From the NCBI RefSeq assembly GCF_000763805.1, contig NZ_JRKS01000005.1:1-64000 (forward strand): a DNA stretch of 64,000 bases, given 5' to 3'. The stretch comes from Paracoccus sphaerophysae (GTDB lineage Bacteria; Pseudomonadota; Alphaproteobacteria; Rhodobacterales; Rhodobacteraceae). This document shows positions 45,192 to 53,355 of the stretch, piece after piece. The notes beneath the pieces were generated by a model. The model was given only the letters and a program-made list of their open reading frames with translations, was not told the origin of the DNA and did not search any database. Made by a program: the position numbers and the translations under genes. The stretch's first letter is position 1. The number at the start of each line of letters is the position of its first letter.

Positions 45192-46538
45192 ATGCTCGCG
45201 GATTTCATCGCGCGGTTCACCGCCGCATACATCGTGGACAAGGCCGGCGCATCGCAGCAGGTGGATTTCCGCGATCACCTGGGGGATTCGCTGCTTACCG
45301 GCGAGACGACGCCTGTGATGGTCGCCCCGACCATCACGACGCAGCCCAGCATCACCGGCGGCACCACGACCGGCAGCGTGCTGACGCTGAACGAGGGGGC
45401 GGCGAGCGGGACGTCTGCGCCGACCGGCGCGATCCAGTGGCTGCGCAGAACGACCGCGATCAGCGGCGCGACCGGCGCGACCTATACGCTGGTCTCTGGC
45501 GACGTGGGGCAGGCGATCTCGGCGCGGGTGACGTGGACCAACAGCGCGGGCAGCGTGCAGGCAACCTCGAACGCGATCACCGGGCAGGCGCCTGCGGCAA
45601 CGCCAGCTCCGGCGGCAACCACAGCCCCCAGCATCAACCCCGCCAGCGCCACGGTCGGCGACAGCGTGACCCTGACGCTTGGCATCTGGTCCAACGCGTC
45701 CAGCGTGAGCGGCGTCCTGATGCAAGGCGGCGTGGACCGGACCTCGGAAATCGTGGATCAGGTCTGGTCGCCGGGGGTTTCGGGGGCCTATACATGGACC
45801 GTGACGGCGACTGGTCCCGGCGGCACGACGACGCATCCGGCGATCAATGGCACCGTGGGGGCGACGGCGCCGGCTGGACCGGACGCGGCAAACTATCTGC
45901 TCTACGCTGACAACGACACGCCGCAGACCGTTGTCACCGAGGCAGACACGGCTATCAGCCCGAACGGCACCCGCGTGACGGCCGTGCAGTCCGAAGGCAC
46001 CCTCGGCATCCCTCTGGCGCAGTCGGCTACCAACACCAACGTGGTCATGGACCATGCTACCGGGTGGGACTTCCAAGTCGGCAAATATCTTACCTCGGGC
46101 GCTGTCAACATCCCGATCGAGGACGGCCTGATCGCGCTGGCCGAGTTCACGGTCGAGGGCACGGGCGGCACCCAGCGCATTCTTGACCTTATCGGTCTTG
46201 GAGCTTTGCGGATCGCCACGGCAACCATGCAGTCTTACGTGCCGAGCGCCACGAACGGCGGCGCCGGGAACCTGAATAACGCCGCTGGCACCGCCGTTGT
46301 CGGGACAAAGTATCTTCTGGCGCTTGAACTGGATCGGGTCAACCAGCGGGTTCGTTACCGGGACGCTGTGACCGGGGAGATCAAAAGCGTCGCCGCCTCG
46401 CTGGCTGACACGCTGGCGGTCACTGAAATTCAGGTGGGGGGCTCGTCGAGCGCCATTATCCACAAGATCGGCCTGCGGCGCCGCACCTCGGCCACGACCC
46501 TTGAAGAGTCCATCGCGGATTTTCTGGCGGGGGCGTGA
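45192..46538 (+). CDS. Phage structural protein with Ig-like and lectin-like domains
   Basis: A 448-residue protein. An N-terminal 40-residue tail-attachment part is followed by two Ig-like modules (about 45-125, with GAIQWLRRTTAISGATGATYTLVSGDVG split across strands, and about 140-220). A C-terminal beta-sandwich of about 190 residues resembles a concanavalin-like fold. It probably decorates the fibre. It ends in a GTGA overlap with the next gene. Confidence 0.65.
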   Translation: MLADFIARFTAAYIVDKAGASQQVDFRDHLGDSLLTGETTPVMVAPTITTQPSITGGTTTGSVLTLNEGAASGTSAPTGAIQWLRRTTAISGATGATYTLVSGDVGQAISARVTWTNSAGSVQATSNAITGQAPAATPAPAATTAPSINPASATVGDSVTLTLGIWSNASSVSGVLMQGGVDRTSEIVDQVWSPGVSGAYTWTVTATGPGGTTTHPAINGTVGATAPAGPDAANYLLYADNDTPQTVVTEADTAISPNGTRVTAVQSEGTLGIPLAQSATNTNVVMDHATGWDFQVGKYLTSGAVNIPIEDGLIALAEFTVEGTGGTQRILDLIGLGALRIATATMQSYVPSATNGGAGNLNNAAGTAVVGTKYLLALELDRVNQRVRYRDAVTGEIKSVAASLADTLAVTEIQVGGSSSAIIHKIGLRRRTSATTLEESIADFLAGA

Positions 46539-47776
46539 CGGCCCCGGAACAGCAACCCGTCACGCTGATGCTACTTGAGGGCCAGTCCGAAGCCCTCGGC
46601 CCCAACGCGGGCGGGCTGACCGGCCCGGACGGCACGACCAAGCTGCGGGCCTTGTTCACCAGCCCGGATGTGCTGATGTTCGCGGGACTAAAGCGGGCGG
46701 ACGGGGCAAGCATCTCGTCGGCGTCCATGCCGCTGCTGGGTGGATACGATCAGGCTGTGGACGCCACCGGGGTCATGCCATCGACCGGCGTCGGCAACAT
46801 CCCGATGGGGCTGATCTCTGCCATCGCCTTGAAAGAGGCGGGGCTGATCACCGACAGCAAGGTGCTGTTCCACTTCGGCGGCGCGGGCGGGCAGGAAGTC
46901 CTGACCTTCGACGACGACCCGACAACGGGCCTGACCGACAGCCGGGCGATGGCACTGTGGGGAAATGCCGAGTTCATCGCCCGGCAGGCGGCGAAAGCCT
47001 ATGGGGTGGGGAATATCCACCTGCCGTATTTCGGTTGGCACCAGGGGGCGGGGGACCGGCTGCTGGCGCGGAACGAATACAAGGCCCGCTTCGATGTGAT
47101 GATAGAGGACCGCCTGGCGATGTATCGCTCGGTCTTGGGGCTGACCACCGATCCGCGGCTGATGATGTATCAGTCTGCCACTTCGCCGCAGCCGGGATCG
47201 CCGTGCGCGATGGTGTTCGACCAGTTGGACATCATCGGGGCGCGGGGCGGGGTGCTGGTCGCGCCCAGCTACGGGATCAAGTGGAACACCAGCGACGACC
47301 ACCCGAGCGTCCAGGGGTGGCTGATCCAGTCCTTGCTGTTCGCATGGGCAGCCGAAACCCCGAACAACTGGAACCTGATGCCGCCGGTTTCGGCGCCCAT
47401 GTCCAACGGGCAGATGGAAATCGCTATCAGCGTCCGCCCCGACGAGACGCTGCTGGCCGACGTCGGCCGGTTCGCTGACTACGGAGGCGACCCGGCGCAC
47501 CTGGGGCTGAAAGCAGTCGGCGGTGGCAGCATCGGCGAGGTCACCGTGCAGGCAGATCGCCTGATCGTCGGCACCACCGGCACGATCACCGCGATCCAGT
47601 ATGCCCACCACCTGATGAACGCTGGGCCGCACACAGTCACCCCAGACGCGGCTGGCGACTATTACCTCAATTCACGAGGCAACCTGCGGACCAGCCTGAC
47701 CCGCGCGGTCAACTTCAGGGGCTACAACCTGACGCTGGAACGCTGGGTGCCGCGCTTTGAGGTGCTGGTGCAATGA
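46535..47776 (+). CDS. SASA/SGNH-type carbohydrate esterase
   Basis: A 413-residue protein with sialate-O-acetylesterase-like signatures: LLEGQSEALG holding the presumed nucleophile Ser, FGGAGGQEV, YFGWHQGAGD (family WHQGExD block) and the Asp-x-His pair in SDDHPSVQG near residue 250. It would remove acyl groups from surface glycans. The GTG start overlaps the previous stop by four bases and its own end overlaps the DUF1800 gene. It is the second esterase in this fibre operon. Confidence 0.72.
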   Translation: MTAPEQQPVTLMLLEGQSEALGPNAGGLTGPDGTTKLRALFTSPDVLMFAGLKRADGASISSASMPLLGGYDQAVDATGVMPSTGVGNIPMGLISAIALKEAGLITDSKVLFHFGGAGGQEVLTFDDDPTTGLTDSRAMALWGNAEFIARQAAKAYGVGNIHLPYFGWHQGAGDRLLARNEYKARFDVMIEDRLAMYRSVLGLTTDPRLMMYQSATSPQPGSPCAMVFDQLDIIGARGGVLVAPSYGIKWNTSDDHPSVQGWLIQSLLFAWAAETPNNWNLMPPVSAPMSNGQMEIAISVRPDETLLADVGRFADYGGDPAHLGLKAVGGGSIGEVTVQADRLIVGTTGTITAIQYAHHLMNAGPHTVTPDAAGDYYLNSRGNLRTSLTRAVNFRGYNLTLERWVPRFEVLVQ

Positions 47777-49191
47777 CAGCAGAGGACATGACGATGATCC
47801 CCCACACCACGCTCGACGCCTCGGCCGCTGATCTGCGCGCCATGGCTGACAAGCTGGCTGCGCTTGCCGACCAGATGCGCCCGCTGCCGCCGGAACCGGA
47901 ACCTGCGCCCGAGCCGCCGCTGACCGCGTTTGGCGTCCGGTTCGGCTACGGCCCAGCCGCCGCGACCGTGCCCGAGGCCATCGCGGACGTGCAGGCCATC
48001 GCCGCCCTGCCGCCGCTGGTGACGCAGGCTGAGGCGCAGCAGTTCCATGTGGACTACAACGCCAACGCCGGCAGCGACACGCGGCTGTGGCGCGAGCGGG
48101 CGAGGGACTATCGCCGGGCCGAGGTCCGTGGGCGGATCTCGCGCGGGCTGACCGGGCTGGGCGTCGGCAACCGCCTACACAGCTTCTGGGCTGACCACTT
48201 CACCACGCTGCCGAAGAACTACCAGACCTATCCGATGCAGGTCAGCATGACCGAGGAAGCCGTCCGGCCGCACATCGCCGGGCGCTTTGCCGACATGCTG
48301 AAAGCGGCCGATCTGCACCCGGTGATGATGTTCTTCCTCGATCAGGTGGCGTCTGCCGGCGACAACTCGCCGTTCGCCCTGTCCCGTCCCGGCACCGGGC
48401 TGAACGAGAACCTGGGCCGCGAGCTGATCGAACTGCACACGATCGGCGTCGCCGGTCCCTACACGCAGGACGACGTGCGCGAGGCGTCGAACCTGCTGGC
48501 CGGGATGATCTACGGCGCCTATCAGGGCGTGCGCTATGACGTGAAGCGCGCCGAACCGGGCGTCGAGACGGTGCTGGGGGTCGAATACCCGGACGACAGC
48601 ATCGCCGAAATCCACCGCATGATGGACGACCTGGCCCGGCGCCCGGAAACGGCGCGGCATCTGGCGACCAAGCTGGCGGTGCATTTCCTGGGCGACGAGC
48701 CGCTCGAGCTGATCGACGAGATGGCCGCAGCCTATCTCGCCAACGACACCGCGCTGGTGCCGGTCTACGAGGTTCTGTTCTCGCATCGGTCGTGGCCCGG
48801 CGCGAAACTTCGCAAGCCGCTGGACTGGATGATCGCGGGGCTGCGCGCCTTGGGCGTGACCCCGGCCGAAGCCGAGGCGCTGCCGGGCAGTTTCATCGAC
48901 GCCTTCATCCTCGAGCCGCTGGGCATCATGGGGCAGCCGTGGGACGGCCAAGGCGGCCCGGACGGCTGGCCCGAGCAGGCCGAGGCGTGGTTGGCCCCGA
49001 ACCAGCTGGCGGCGCGGCTGGACTGGGCCATGACGGCCCCGACTGCGCTGTTCACCCAGCTTGGCCGGATGCTGCCCGACCCGCGCCTGCCGGGCCTGAC
49101 CGACAACACCGCGCTGTGGGTCGGCCGCGCGCAATCCGCAGAGGCGGGCATCGCCGCCATGCTCACCAGCCCTGAACTGCAAAGGAGCTGA
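47773..49191 (+). CDS. DUF1800-family protein in prophage
   Basis: A 472-residue DUF1800 protein. The family core is unmistakable: the FWADHFTT block, NENLGRELIELHTIGV, YTQDDVREASNLLAGM, ARHLATKLAVHFLGDEP and the C-terminal RLDWAM. Chromosomal homologues are usually exported, but here no signal peptide is visible; instead the N-terminus is a helical stretch (ASAADLRAMADKLAALADQM) followed by a Pro-rich linker. It is translationally coupled to the SASA esterase (ATGA) and is followed by a zinc-ribbon gene and a DUF1501 gene. Function of the family is unknown. Confidence 0.85.
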   Translation: MTAEDMTMIPHTTLDASAADLRAMADKLAALADQMRPLPPEPEPAPEPPLTAFGVRFGYGPAAATVPEAIADVQAIAALPPLVTQAEAQQFHVDYNANAGSDTRLWRERARDYRRAEVRGRISRGLTGLGVGNRLHSFWADHFTTLPKNYQTYPMQVSMTEEAVRPHIAGRFADMLKAADLHPVMMFFLDQVASAGDNSPFALSRPGTGLNENLGRELIELHTIGVAGPYTQDDVREASNLLAGMIYGAYQGVRYDVKRAEPGVETVLGVEYPDDSIAEIHRMMDDLARRPETARHLATKLAVHFLGDEPLELIDEMAAAYLANDTALVPVYEVLFSHRSWPGAKLRKPLDWMIAGLRALGVTPAEAEALPGSFIDAFILEPLGIMGQPWDGQGGPDGWPEQAEAWLAPNQLAARLDWAMTAPTALFTQLGRMLPDPRLPGLTDNTALWVGRAQSAEAGIAAMLTSPELQRS

Positions 49192-49193
49192 CC

Positions 49194-49445
49194 ATGACCT
49201 GTATCTGTGGATGGGGAGGCCCTGGGCCGTGTCCTTGCCCCGGCAACCCGTATCGCGCCGTCAGCGCGCCAGCCGCTGACAGGGGGTGGCAATGCCCTTC
49301 CTGCGGTCGTGGCAACGCGCCGTTCGTCACGCAATGCCCGTGCTTCAGTGAACGAAAGCCGGCCGTGGTAAAATTCCATTGTGGCGATCCCATTGGCAGT
49401 GTCTCCAGCGGGGGGACCACCGGAAAAGGCTTTCCCTATGACTGA
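49194..49445 (+). CDS. Small Cys-rich zinc-ribbon protein
   Basis: An 83-residue protein with nine cysteines, including CICGWGGPGPCPC and CPSCGRGNAPFVTQCPC, suggesting one or two zinc ribbons. AAAGGAG precedes the ATG, and its last codons overlap the DUF1501 start. No family recognised. Its position between DUF1800 and DUF1501 suggests a partner role. Confidence 0.6.
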   Translation: MTCICGWGGPGPCPCPGNPYRAVSAPAADRGWQCPSCGRGNAPFVTQCPCFSERKPAVVKFHCGDPIGSVSSGGTTGKGFPYD

Positions 49446-50550
49446 CATTCACGATTGCGAAGGCGGGCACCAGCAAGACCCGGTGCGGCTGATCTCGACC
49501 CCCGGCCAGCGCCGCATGGTGGTGCTGATCCTGCGTGGCGCGATGGACGGGCTGGACGCGGTGCAGCCCTACGGCGACCCGGCGCTGCGGACCCTGCGCA
49601 GCACGCTGTCCGTGGGGCCGCAGGGCGGCGCGCATGACCTCGACGGGTTCTATGCCCTGCACCCCAAGCTGGGCGCGCTGCTGCCGCTGTGGCAGGCCGG
49701 GGAACTGGCCTTCGCCCATGCAGTCTCGACCCCCTACCGCGACAAGCGCAGCCACTTCGACGGGCAGGACATCCTCGAAGCCGGGACCACCAGCCGCGAC
49801 CGGCCGGACCTGACCGTCAAGAGCGGCTGGCTGAACCGCCTCGCCGCGACCATCCCCGGCGCGATGGAGGTCGTGCCGTTCGCGTGTTCGACCATGACGC
49901 CGATCATCGCCCGCAGCGAGTCCCCGTTCCTGACCTGGACCCCTGCGACCGACCTGGGCCTGTCGCACGACGACGTGACGCTGATGCAGCACGTCTATGC
50001 GCCGGACGGGCAGCTTTCGGCCGCGCTGGATCAGGCCATCGCCGCAGACCTGCTGATCCCCCCGGTCAAGAGCGGCCGCGAGGACGCCTCGGCCATCGCC
50101 ACGCATCTGGGCAAGAGCGGCGGCATCGCCGTCGCGTCCATCGGCGGCTGGGACACCCACGGCAGCCAGGCCGAGACGCTGGCCGGCAAGCTGCCCGAGG
50201 TCGCTGATTTCGTCCTGACCATCAAGGCGGGCATGGCGCCCGAGGCATGGGCCAGCACCGTGATCTGTGTCGTGACCGAGTTCGGCCGCACCGCGCGCCA
50301 GAACGGCACCGGCGGCACCGACCACGGGACCGGCAGCGTGGCGATGTTCGCTGGCGGCGCGGTCGCGGGCGGGAAGGTCTATGGTCAGTGGCCGGGGCTG
50401 GGCAACCTCTATGCCGACCGCGACCTGCTGCCCACCAGCGACGTACGGGCATGGCTGGGCGCGGTGGTCCACGCGCACATGGGCGTCAGCCGCAGCGCGG
50501 TCGAGGGGGTCGTGTTCCCCGGCGTGACGCTGGCAGGGTGTCCGGTGTGA
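49438..50550 (+). CDS. DUF1501-family protein in prophage
   Basis: A 370-residue DUF1501 protein of the alkaline-phosphatase-like superfamily. Family motifs are VVLILRGAMDGLDAVQPYGDP, the SIGGWDTHG block, and VTEFGRTARQNGTGGTDHG (each cited in part). Chromosomal versions begin with a twin-arginine signal peptide; this one starts MTDIHDCEGG and has none. A GGAAAAGG ribosome-binding site supports the ATG at 49438. DUF1501 and DUF1800 proteins are a well-known chromosomal pair of unknown function. Here the pair lies in a phage fibre/lysis operon. Confidence 0.85.
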   Translation: MTDIHDCEGGHQQDPVRLISTPGQRRMVVLILRGAMDGLDAVQPYGDPALRTLRSTLSVGPQGGAHDLDGFYALHPKLGALLPLWQAGELAFAHAVSTPYRDKRSHFDGQDILEAGTTSRDRPDLTVKSGWLNRLAATIPGAMEVVPFACSTMTPIIARSESPFLTWTPATDLGLSHDDVTLMQHVYAPDGQLSAALDQAIAADLLIPPVKSGREDASAIATHLGKSGGIAVASIGGWDTHGSQAETLAGKLPEVADFVLTIKAGMAPEAWASTVICVVTEFGRTARQNGTGGTDHGTGSVAMFAGGAVAGGKVYGQWPGLGNLYADRDLLPTSDVRAWLGAVVHAHMGVSRSAVEGVVFPGVTLAGCPV

Positions 50551-50576
50551 ACGAATGACAGCGACATGGGGGCAGG

Positions 50577-50834
50577 ATGATGGGTTGGCCAGAGATCATC
50601 GCGGCGCTCGGCGGCGGTGCGCGGGGCGTTGCCGAGGCAGGGATGGCTTTCGTCGTCTGGCGGCTGTGGTCCCGGCTGGTCGAGGTGCAGGACAAGCTGT
50701 CGGACGTGCAACAGACCGCCAGCAAGGAACTGCGCGAGATGCAATCAGCCTCTCACACGGCGCTTGCAGCCAATACGTCGGCCATCGCCGCCCTCACAGC
50801 CGCCGTGCAGACGATGGGGAGGGATCGGGGATGA
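50577..50834 (+). CDS. Small phage membrane/coiled-coil protein (holin or spanin-like)
   Basis: An 85-residue protein with one N-terminal hydrophobic segment (about 5-30) followed by a coiled coil (LVEVQDKLSDVQQTASKELREM). Two tandem ATG codons can start it. This shape fits a spanin or accessory holin. Its stop overlaps the next start (ATGA). Confidence 0.6.
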   Translation: MMGWPEIIAALGGGARGVAEAGMAFVVWRLWSRLVEVQDKLSDVQQTASKELREMQSASHTALAANTSAIAALTAAVQTMGRDRG

Positions 50835-51034
50835 TGCGGTTCCTGCGAAACCTGTTCGGATGCGGCCGCCGAGAAGCGGCCTTCGACGAGGATTGGCAGC
50901 GCGAGAAGGCTGCGCGCGCTGAATTGAGGTTGCAGATCAGCGACGAGCTAATGCGGCTTGAAAACCAGGCCAAGACTGCCTCGGCGGCGGCGCGCCTGAT
51001 CCGGCGACTGGAAAGGGACGTGACTCAATGTTGA
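50831..51034 (+). CDS. Small coiled-coil phage protein
   Basis: A 67-residue protein (MMRFLRNLFGCGRR at the start, then a charged helix). It is coupled at both ends by overlaps with neighbouring small genes. Function unknown; lysis-module position. Confidence 0.55.
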   Translation: MMRFLRNLFGCGRREAAFDEDWQREKAARAELRLQISDELMRLENQAKTASAAARLIRRLERDVTQC

Positions 51035-51429
51035 TCGACTATCTGCTGGTGTCATCGTCGCTGTTTGCGATCACCGGGGTTGCCATGCTGGCCTATGGCT
51101 ATCGCGCCAGCCTGTTCAGCGGGGACCCCGCGACCCGCTGGTTCGCATGGTCTATGGCTCTCCTGTGTGCTTCGATCTTCTGGCGCCGGGCGACGTGGGA
51201 TTTGATCAACCCCATCGTGATCGCGGGGCAGGTCGATCAGCGGCACTGGAACATCGCGTTCAATGTCCTGTGCATCGCCGGGGTCTATGCCGGGTTGCAG
51301 GCGCGACTGCTGCTGATCCCGCAAGCCGAGCGCTGGCGCTGGCACTGGTTCACATGCTGGATGCACCCCGGCTTGCTGCGATTTCGGACCGACCGCCCAG
51401 TGGCGCCGCATGAGGACCGCCAGCGCTGA
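51028..51429 (+). CDS. Phage membrane protein
   Basis: A 133-residue protein with three probable membrane segments (about 5-24, 38-52 and 75-95). It overlaps the previous gene by seven bases. It may be a holin or superinfection protein; nothing decides between these. Confidence 0.55.
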   Translation: MLIDYLLVSSSLFAITGVAMLAYGYRASLFSGDPATRWFAWSMALLCASIFWRRATWDLINPIVIAGQVDQRHWNIAFNVLCIAGVYAGLQARLLLIPQAERWRWHWFTCWMHPGLLRFRTDRPVAPHEDRQR

Positions 51430-51480
51430 TCCAACTTTCAGGCCGCAAAGTTTAGGCCCGCTCACCCTCAACCGCAGTTT

Positions 51481-51504
51481 GCCCCGCCTCGTGCGGGGCT
51501 TTTT
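51481..51504 (+). terminator. Rho-independent terminator in the prophage
   Basis: Perfect 7-bp stem GCCCCGC/GCGGGGC, 5-base loop, then TTTTT. It ends the tail-fibre operon; the following gene starts 13 bases later, so the lysis genes may have a separate promoter or rely on read-through. Confidence 0.9.
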
Positions 51505-51516
51505 CGTGGAGCCGCC

Positions 51517-51939
51517 ATGCTGCCCATCACCAACATCCGGCCGATCGACGGCGCCAACGGCCGCAACTGGCCGGGGTTCGTCGTCATCAACCCGGCAGCC
51601 CGCTATCCGGCTGCGGTCTGGGCGCAAGAGGCATTCGAGGCCGAATACCGGCTGAACCCGATCAAATGGTGGCGGGTCCGCACCAGCAACGCGGCGTGGC
51701 AGGACATGCAGATCCTGTCGCACGAGATCGAGACGCTGGCCGCCGTGGCCGTCTGTGGCGTCAACGCCACCAGCTATCGGCTGGCCGAGGCCCGCGCGAT
51801 GCACCGCGGCTATGGCGGCCGGCTGGCACACCTGACGCCCGAGGTCATCGCCGCCCGCATGTCGGACGTGAGCCCGCAGGCGGCGCGCTGGGTGAGCCGA
51901 AATCTCGACAGGATCAAGCGATACACGGAGGTGCGGTGA
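51517..51939 (+). CDS. Phage hypothetical protein
   Basis: A 140-residue protein (MLPITNIRPIDGANGRNWPGF onward). It has no recognised domain; a helical C-terminal half ends NLDRIKRYTEVR. Its stop overlaps the lysozyme start (TGATG), so the two are co-translated. Confidence 0.65.
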   Translation: MLPITNIRPIDGANGRNWPGFVVINPAARYPAAVWAQEAFEAEYRLNPIKWWRVRTSNAAWQDMQILSHEIETLAAVAVCGVNATSYRLAEARAMHRGYGGRLAHLTPEVIAARMSDVSPQAARWVSRNLDRIKRYTEVR

Positions 51940-52661
51940 TGAAGGCCAGTGACAAGGGAATCGCCTTCCTGGTGGCTCACGAGGGGATCGTTCCGGGGCC
52001 TTACTGGGACTCAGCCAATCCGCCTGTCCTCACGTTCGGGATCGGGCACACGAGTGCGGCTGGAGACCCGGACCCGGCCAAGATGCCGCGCGGTATGCCC
52101 GCCGATCTGGATGCCGCGCTGCGCGATGTGTTCCGCGTGTTCCGAACCGACCTCGCCAAATACGAGGCAGAGGTGCGGCGTGCCCTCAATGGCATGAAGG
52201 TGCAGCAGCACGAGTTCGACGCCGCCCTGGCCTTCCATTTCGACACCGGGGCCATCGCAAGGGCATCGTGGGTGAAAAGCTGGCGCGCGGGCAACCGCCG
52301 GGCGGCCGAGGTCGAGTTTATGAACTGGCGCAGCCCGGCAAGCATCATCCCGCGCCGCAAAGAGGAACGCAACCTGTGGGCGACCGGGCAATACGGGGCC
52401 AAGCGGGCGGCCGTCTGGCCGGTCAGCGCGGCCGGGAAGATCACATGGAAGGCCGTGCGCACGCTGTCGCAGTCGGAAGTTATCGCCATGCTGCGGCCCG
52501 ATGAAGTGGCGCGCCCACCCGGCAAGCCGGCCGATGGCGGATGGACCGCGCCCGCCGCCCCTGTCCCCACCTCCGCGCAAGCCAGCGCCCCCAAGCTGGG
52601 TGCGCTTCTCATCGCCGCTCTTGCCGCCGCTCTGGCGGCCTATGTCAAATCGAAAGGTTGA
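51939..52661 (+). CDS. Phage lysozyme (endolysin) with C-terminal hydrophobic tail
   Basis: A 240-residue muramidase-like endolysin of the T4/GH24 type. The catalytic region reads AHEGIVPGPYWDSANPP, giving Glu, then Asp nine residues later, followed by LTFGIGHT. An AALAFHFDTGA helix and a SPASIIPRRKEERNLW segment also match the family. After a Pro/Ala-rich linker a hydrophobic helix (GALLIAALAAALAAYV) ends the protein, which is unusual for this class and suggests membrane tethering. Confidence 0.85.
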   Translation: MKASDKGIAFLVAHEGIVPGPYWDSANPPVLTFGIGHTSAAGDPDPAKMPRGMPADLDAALRDVFRVFRTDLAKYEAEVRRALNGMKVQQHEFDAALAFHFDTGAIARASWVKSWRAGNRRAAEVEFMNWRSPASIIPRRKEERNLWATGQYGAKRAAVWPVSAAGKITWKAVRTLSQSEVIAMLRPDEVARPPGKPADGGWTAPAAPVPTSAQASAPKLGALLIAALAAALAAYVKSKG

Positions 52662-52664
52662 GCC

Positions 52665-52901
52665 ATGCTGAAAGGTGCCTTCGGGCTTATCATCCGCTAC
52701 GTCCTCTATGCGATCGGTGCCGGCTTGGCGGGGGCCGGGCTGGCCACCATGGCTGCAGGTAGCGACACCCTCTGCATCAGCATCAACCAGGTGACGGAAT
52801 ACGTCGCAACCGGCCTGTCGATGCTGCTGGGCGGATCGGCGACTTTCGTCGGGACTGCCATCTGGTCCCGGATCGTGAAGCGCAAGGGTGGCGTGACCTG
52901 A
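52665..52901 (+). CDS. Holin-like phage membrane protein
   Basis: A 78-residue protein with two hydrophobic segments (about 8-30 and 48-67), short basic tail, directly after the lysozyme. This is the usual layout of a class II holin. Its stop overlaps the next small gene (TGATG). Confidence 0.7.
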   Translation: MLKGAFGLIIRYVLYAIGAGLAGAGLATMAAGSDTLCISINQVTEYVATGLSMLLGGSATFVGTAIWSRIVKRKGGVT

Positions 52902-53065
52902 TGCTGGACCGCGACCAGATTGCCGACTGGAACTGCCCGGCTACCTATGCCGTCACCGACGCGGGCATGGTCGTGCAGCGCGGTCACGAGGTGCTGCTGA
53001 CCATTCCGCGGGACAGGTTTCCGGACCTGATCCTGCGGATGGCGACGGTGCTGCGGAAGGGGTGA
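52901..53065 (+). CDS. 54-residue phage protein
   Basis: A short frame (MLDRDQIADWNCPATYAV... ending LRKG) with natural codon use, coupled by TGATG overlap to the holin-like gene. Last gene of element 1, about 110 bases before att copy 2. Function unknown. Confidence 0.6.
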   Translation: MLDRDQIADWNCPATYAVTDAGMVVQRGHEVLLTIPRDRFPDLILRMATVLRKG

Positions 53066-53098
53066 CCTGCGGACGGGATGCCGGGCAAACCGGCCCGG

Positions 53099-53109
53099 TT
53101 CCCACTTTC
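53099..53109 (+). repeat. Candidate integrase arm site, right
   Basis: TTCCCACTTTC, identical to 36805-36815 near the left end of element 1, in the same orientation. Confidence 0.4.
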
Positions 53110-53173
53110 CTGATTCGTGCACGGTCTGTCCGGCCCGTGTTTCTCACAGATGCTCTTGATATTGCACGGCGCG

Positions 53174-53226
53174 GCAGCGGATTAAAAATTCGCGTGTCGG
53201 CGGTTCAAATCCGTCTCCGGGCACCA
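53174..53226 (+). repeat. att copy 2 (junction of elements 1 and 2)
   Basis: A 53-base copy of the tRNA-Phe 3' end differing at two positions in the anticodon stem/loop part (GATTAAAAATT instead of GATTGAAAATC). It cannot be a tRNA because the 5' half is absent. Confidence 0.88.
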
Positions 53227-53274
53227 CTCCTTCTCGTTGATATTGCTGGTTCTTTTGACGACGGCTTTGGATGC

Positions 53275-53289
53275 TAGGCCGTTGGCCTA
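53275..53289. promoter_or_regulatory. Perfect dyad TAGGCC-GTT-GGCCTA
   Basis: A 6-bp-arm hairpin 49 bases inside element 2. No T-tract follows, so an operator or recombination site is as likely as a terminator. Confidence 0.25.
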
Positions 53290-53305
53290 CGCCACTTTCC
53301 CCGTG

Positions 53306-53326
53306 CGGGGCTGCACCGGGGCTTCA
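53306..53326 (+). repeat. 21-bp direct repeat near element 2 left end
   Basis: Identical to 59546-59566. The two copies lie 79 and 159 bases inside att copies 2 and 3. They may be integrase arm sites or a remnant of an earlier recombination. Confidence 0.5.
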
Positions 53327-53355
53327 GATGGACCGCGGTTCTGTGGCCGATGTGA

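Noticed and set aside
53174-53226. A second tRNA-Phe gene
   Set aside because: Only the 3' half is present; the acceptor 5' strand and D-arm are missing, so it is an att copy.
36748-53226. Gene transfer agent or complete prophage
   Set aside because: No terminase, portal, capsid, protease or tape-measure gene is present, and the integrase and duplicated att sites mark it as an integrated phage-derived element.
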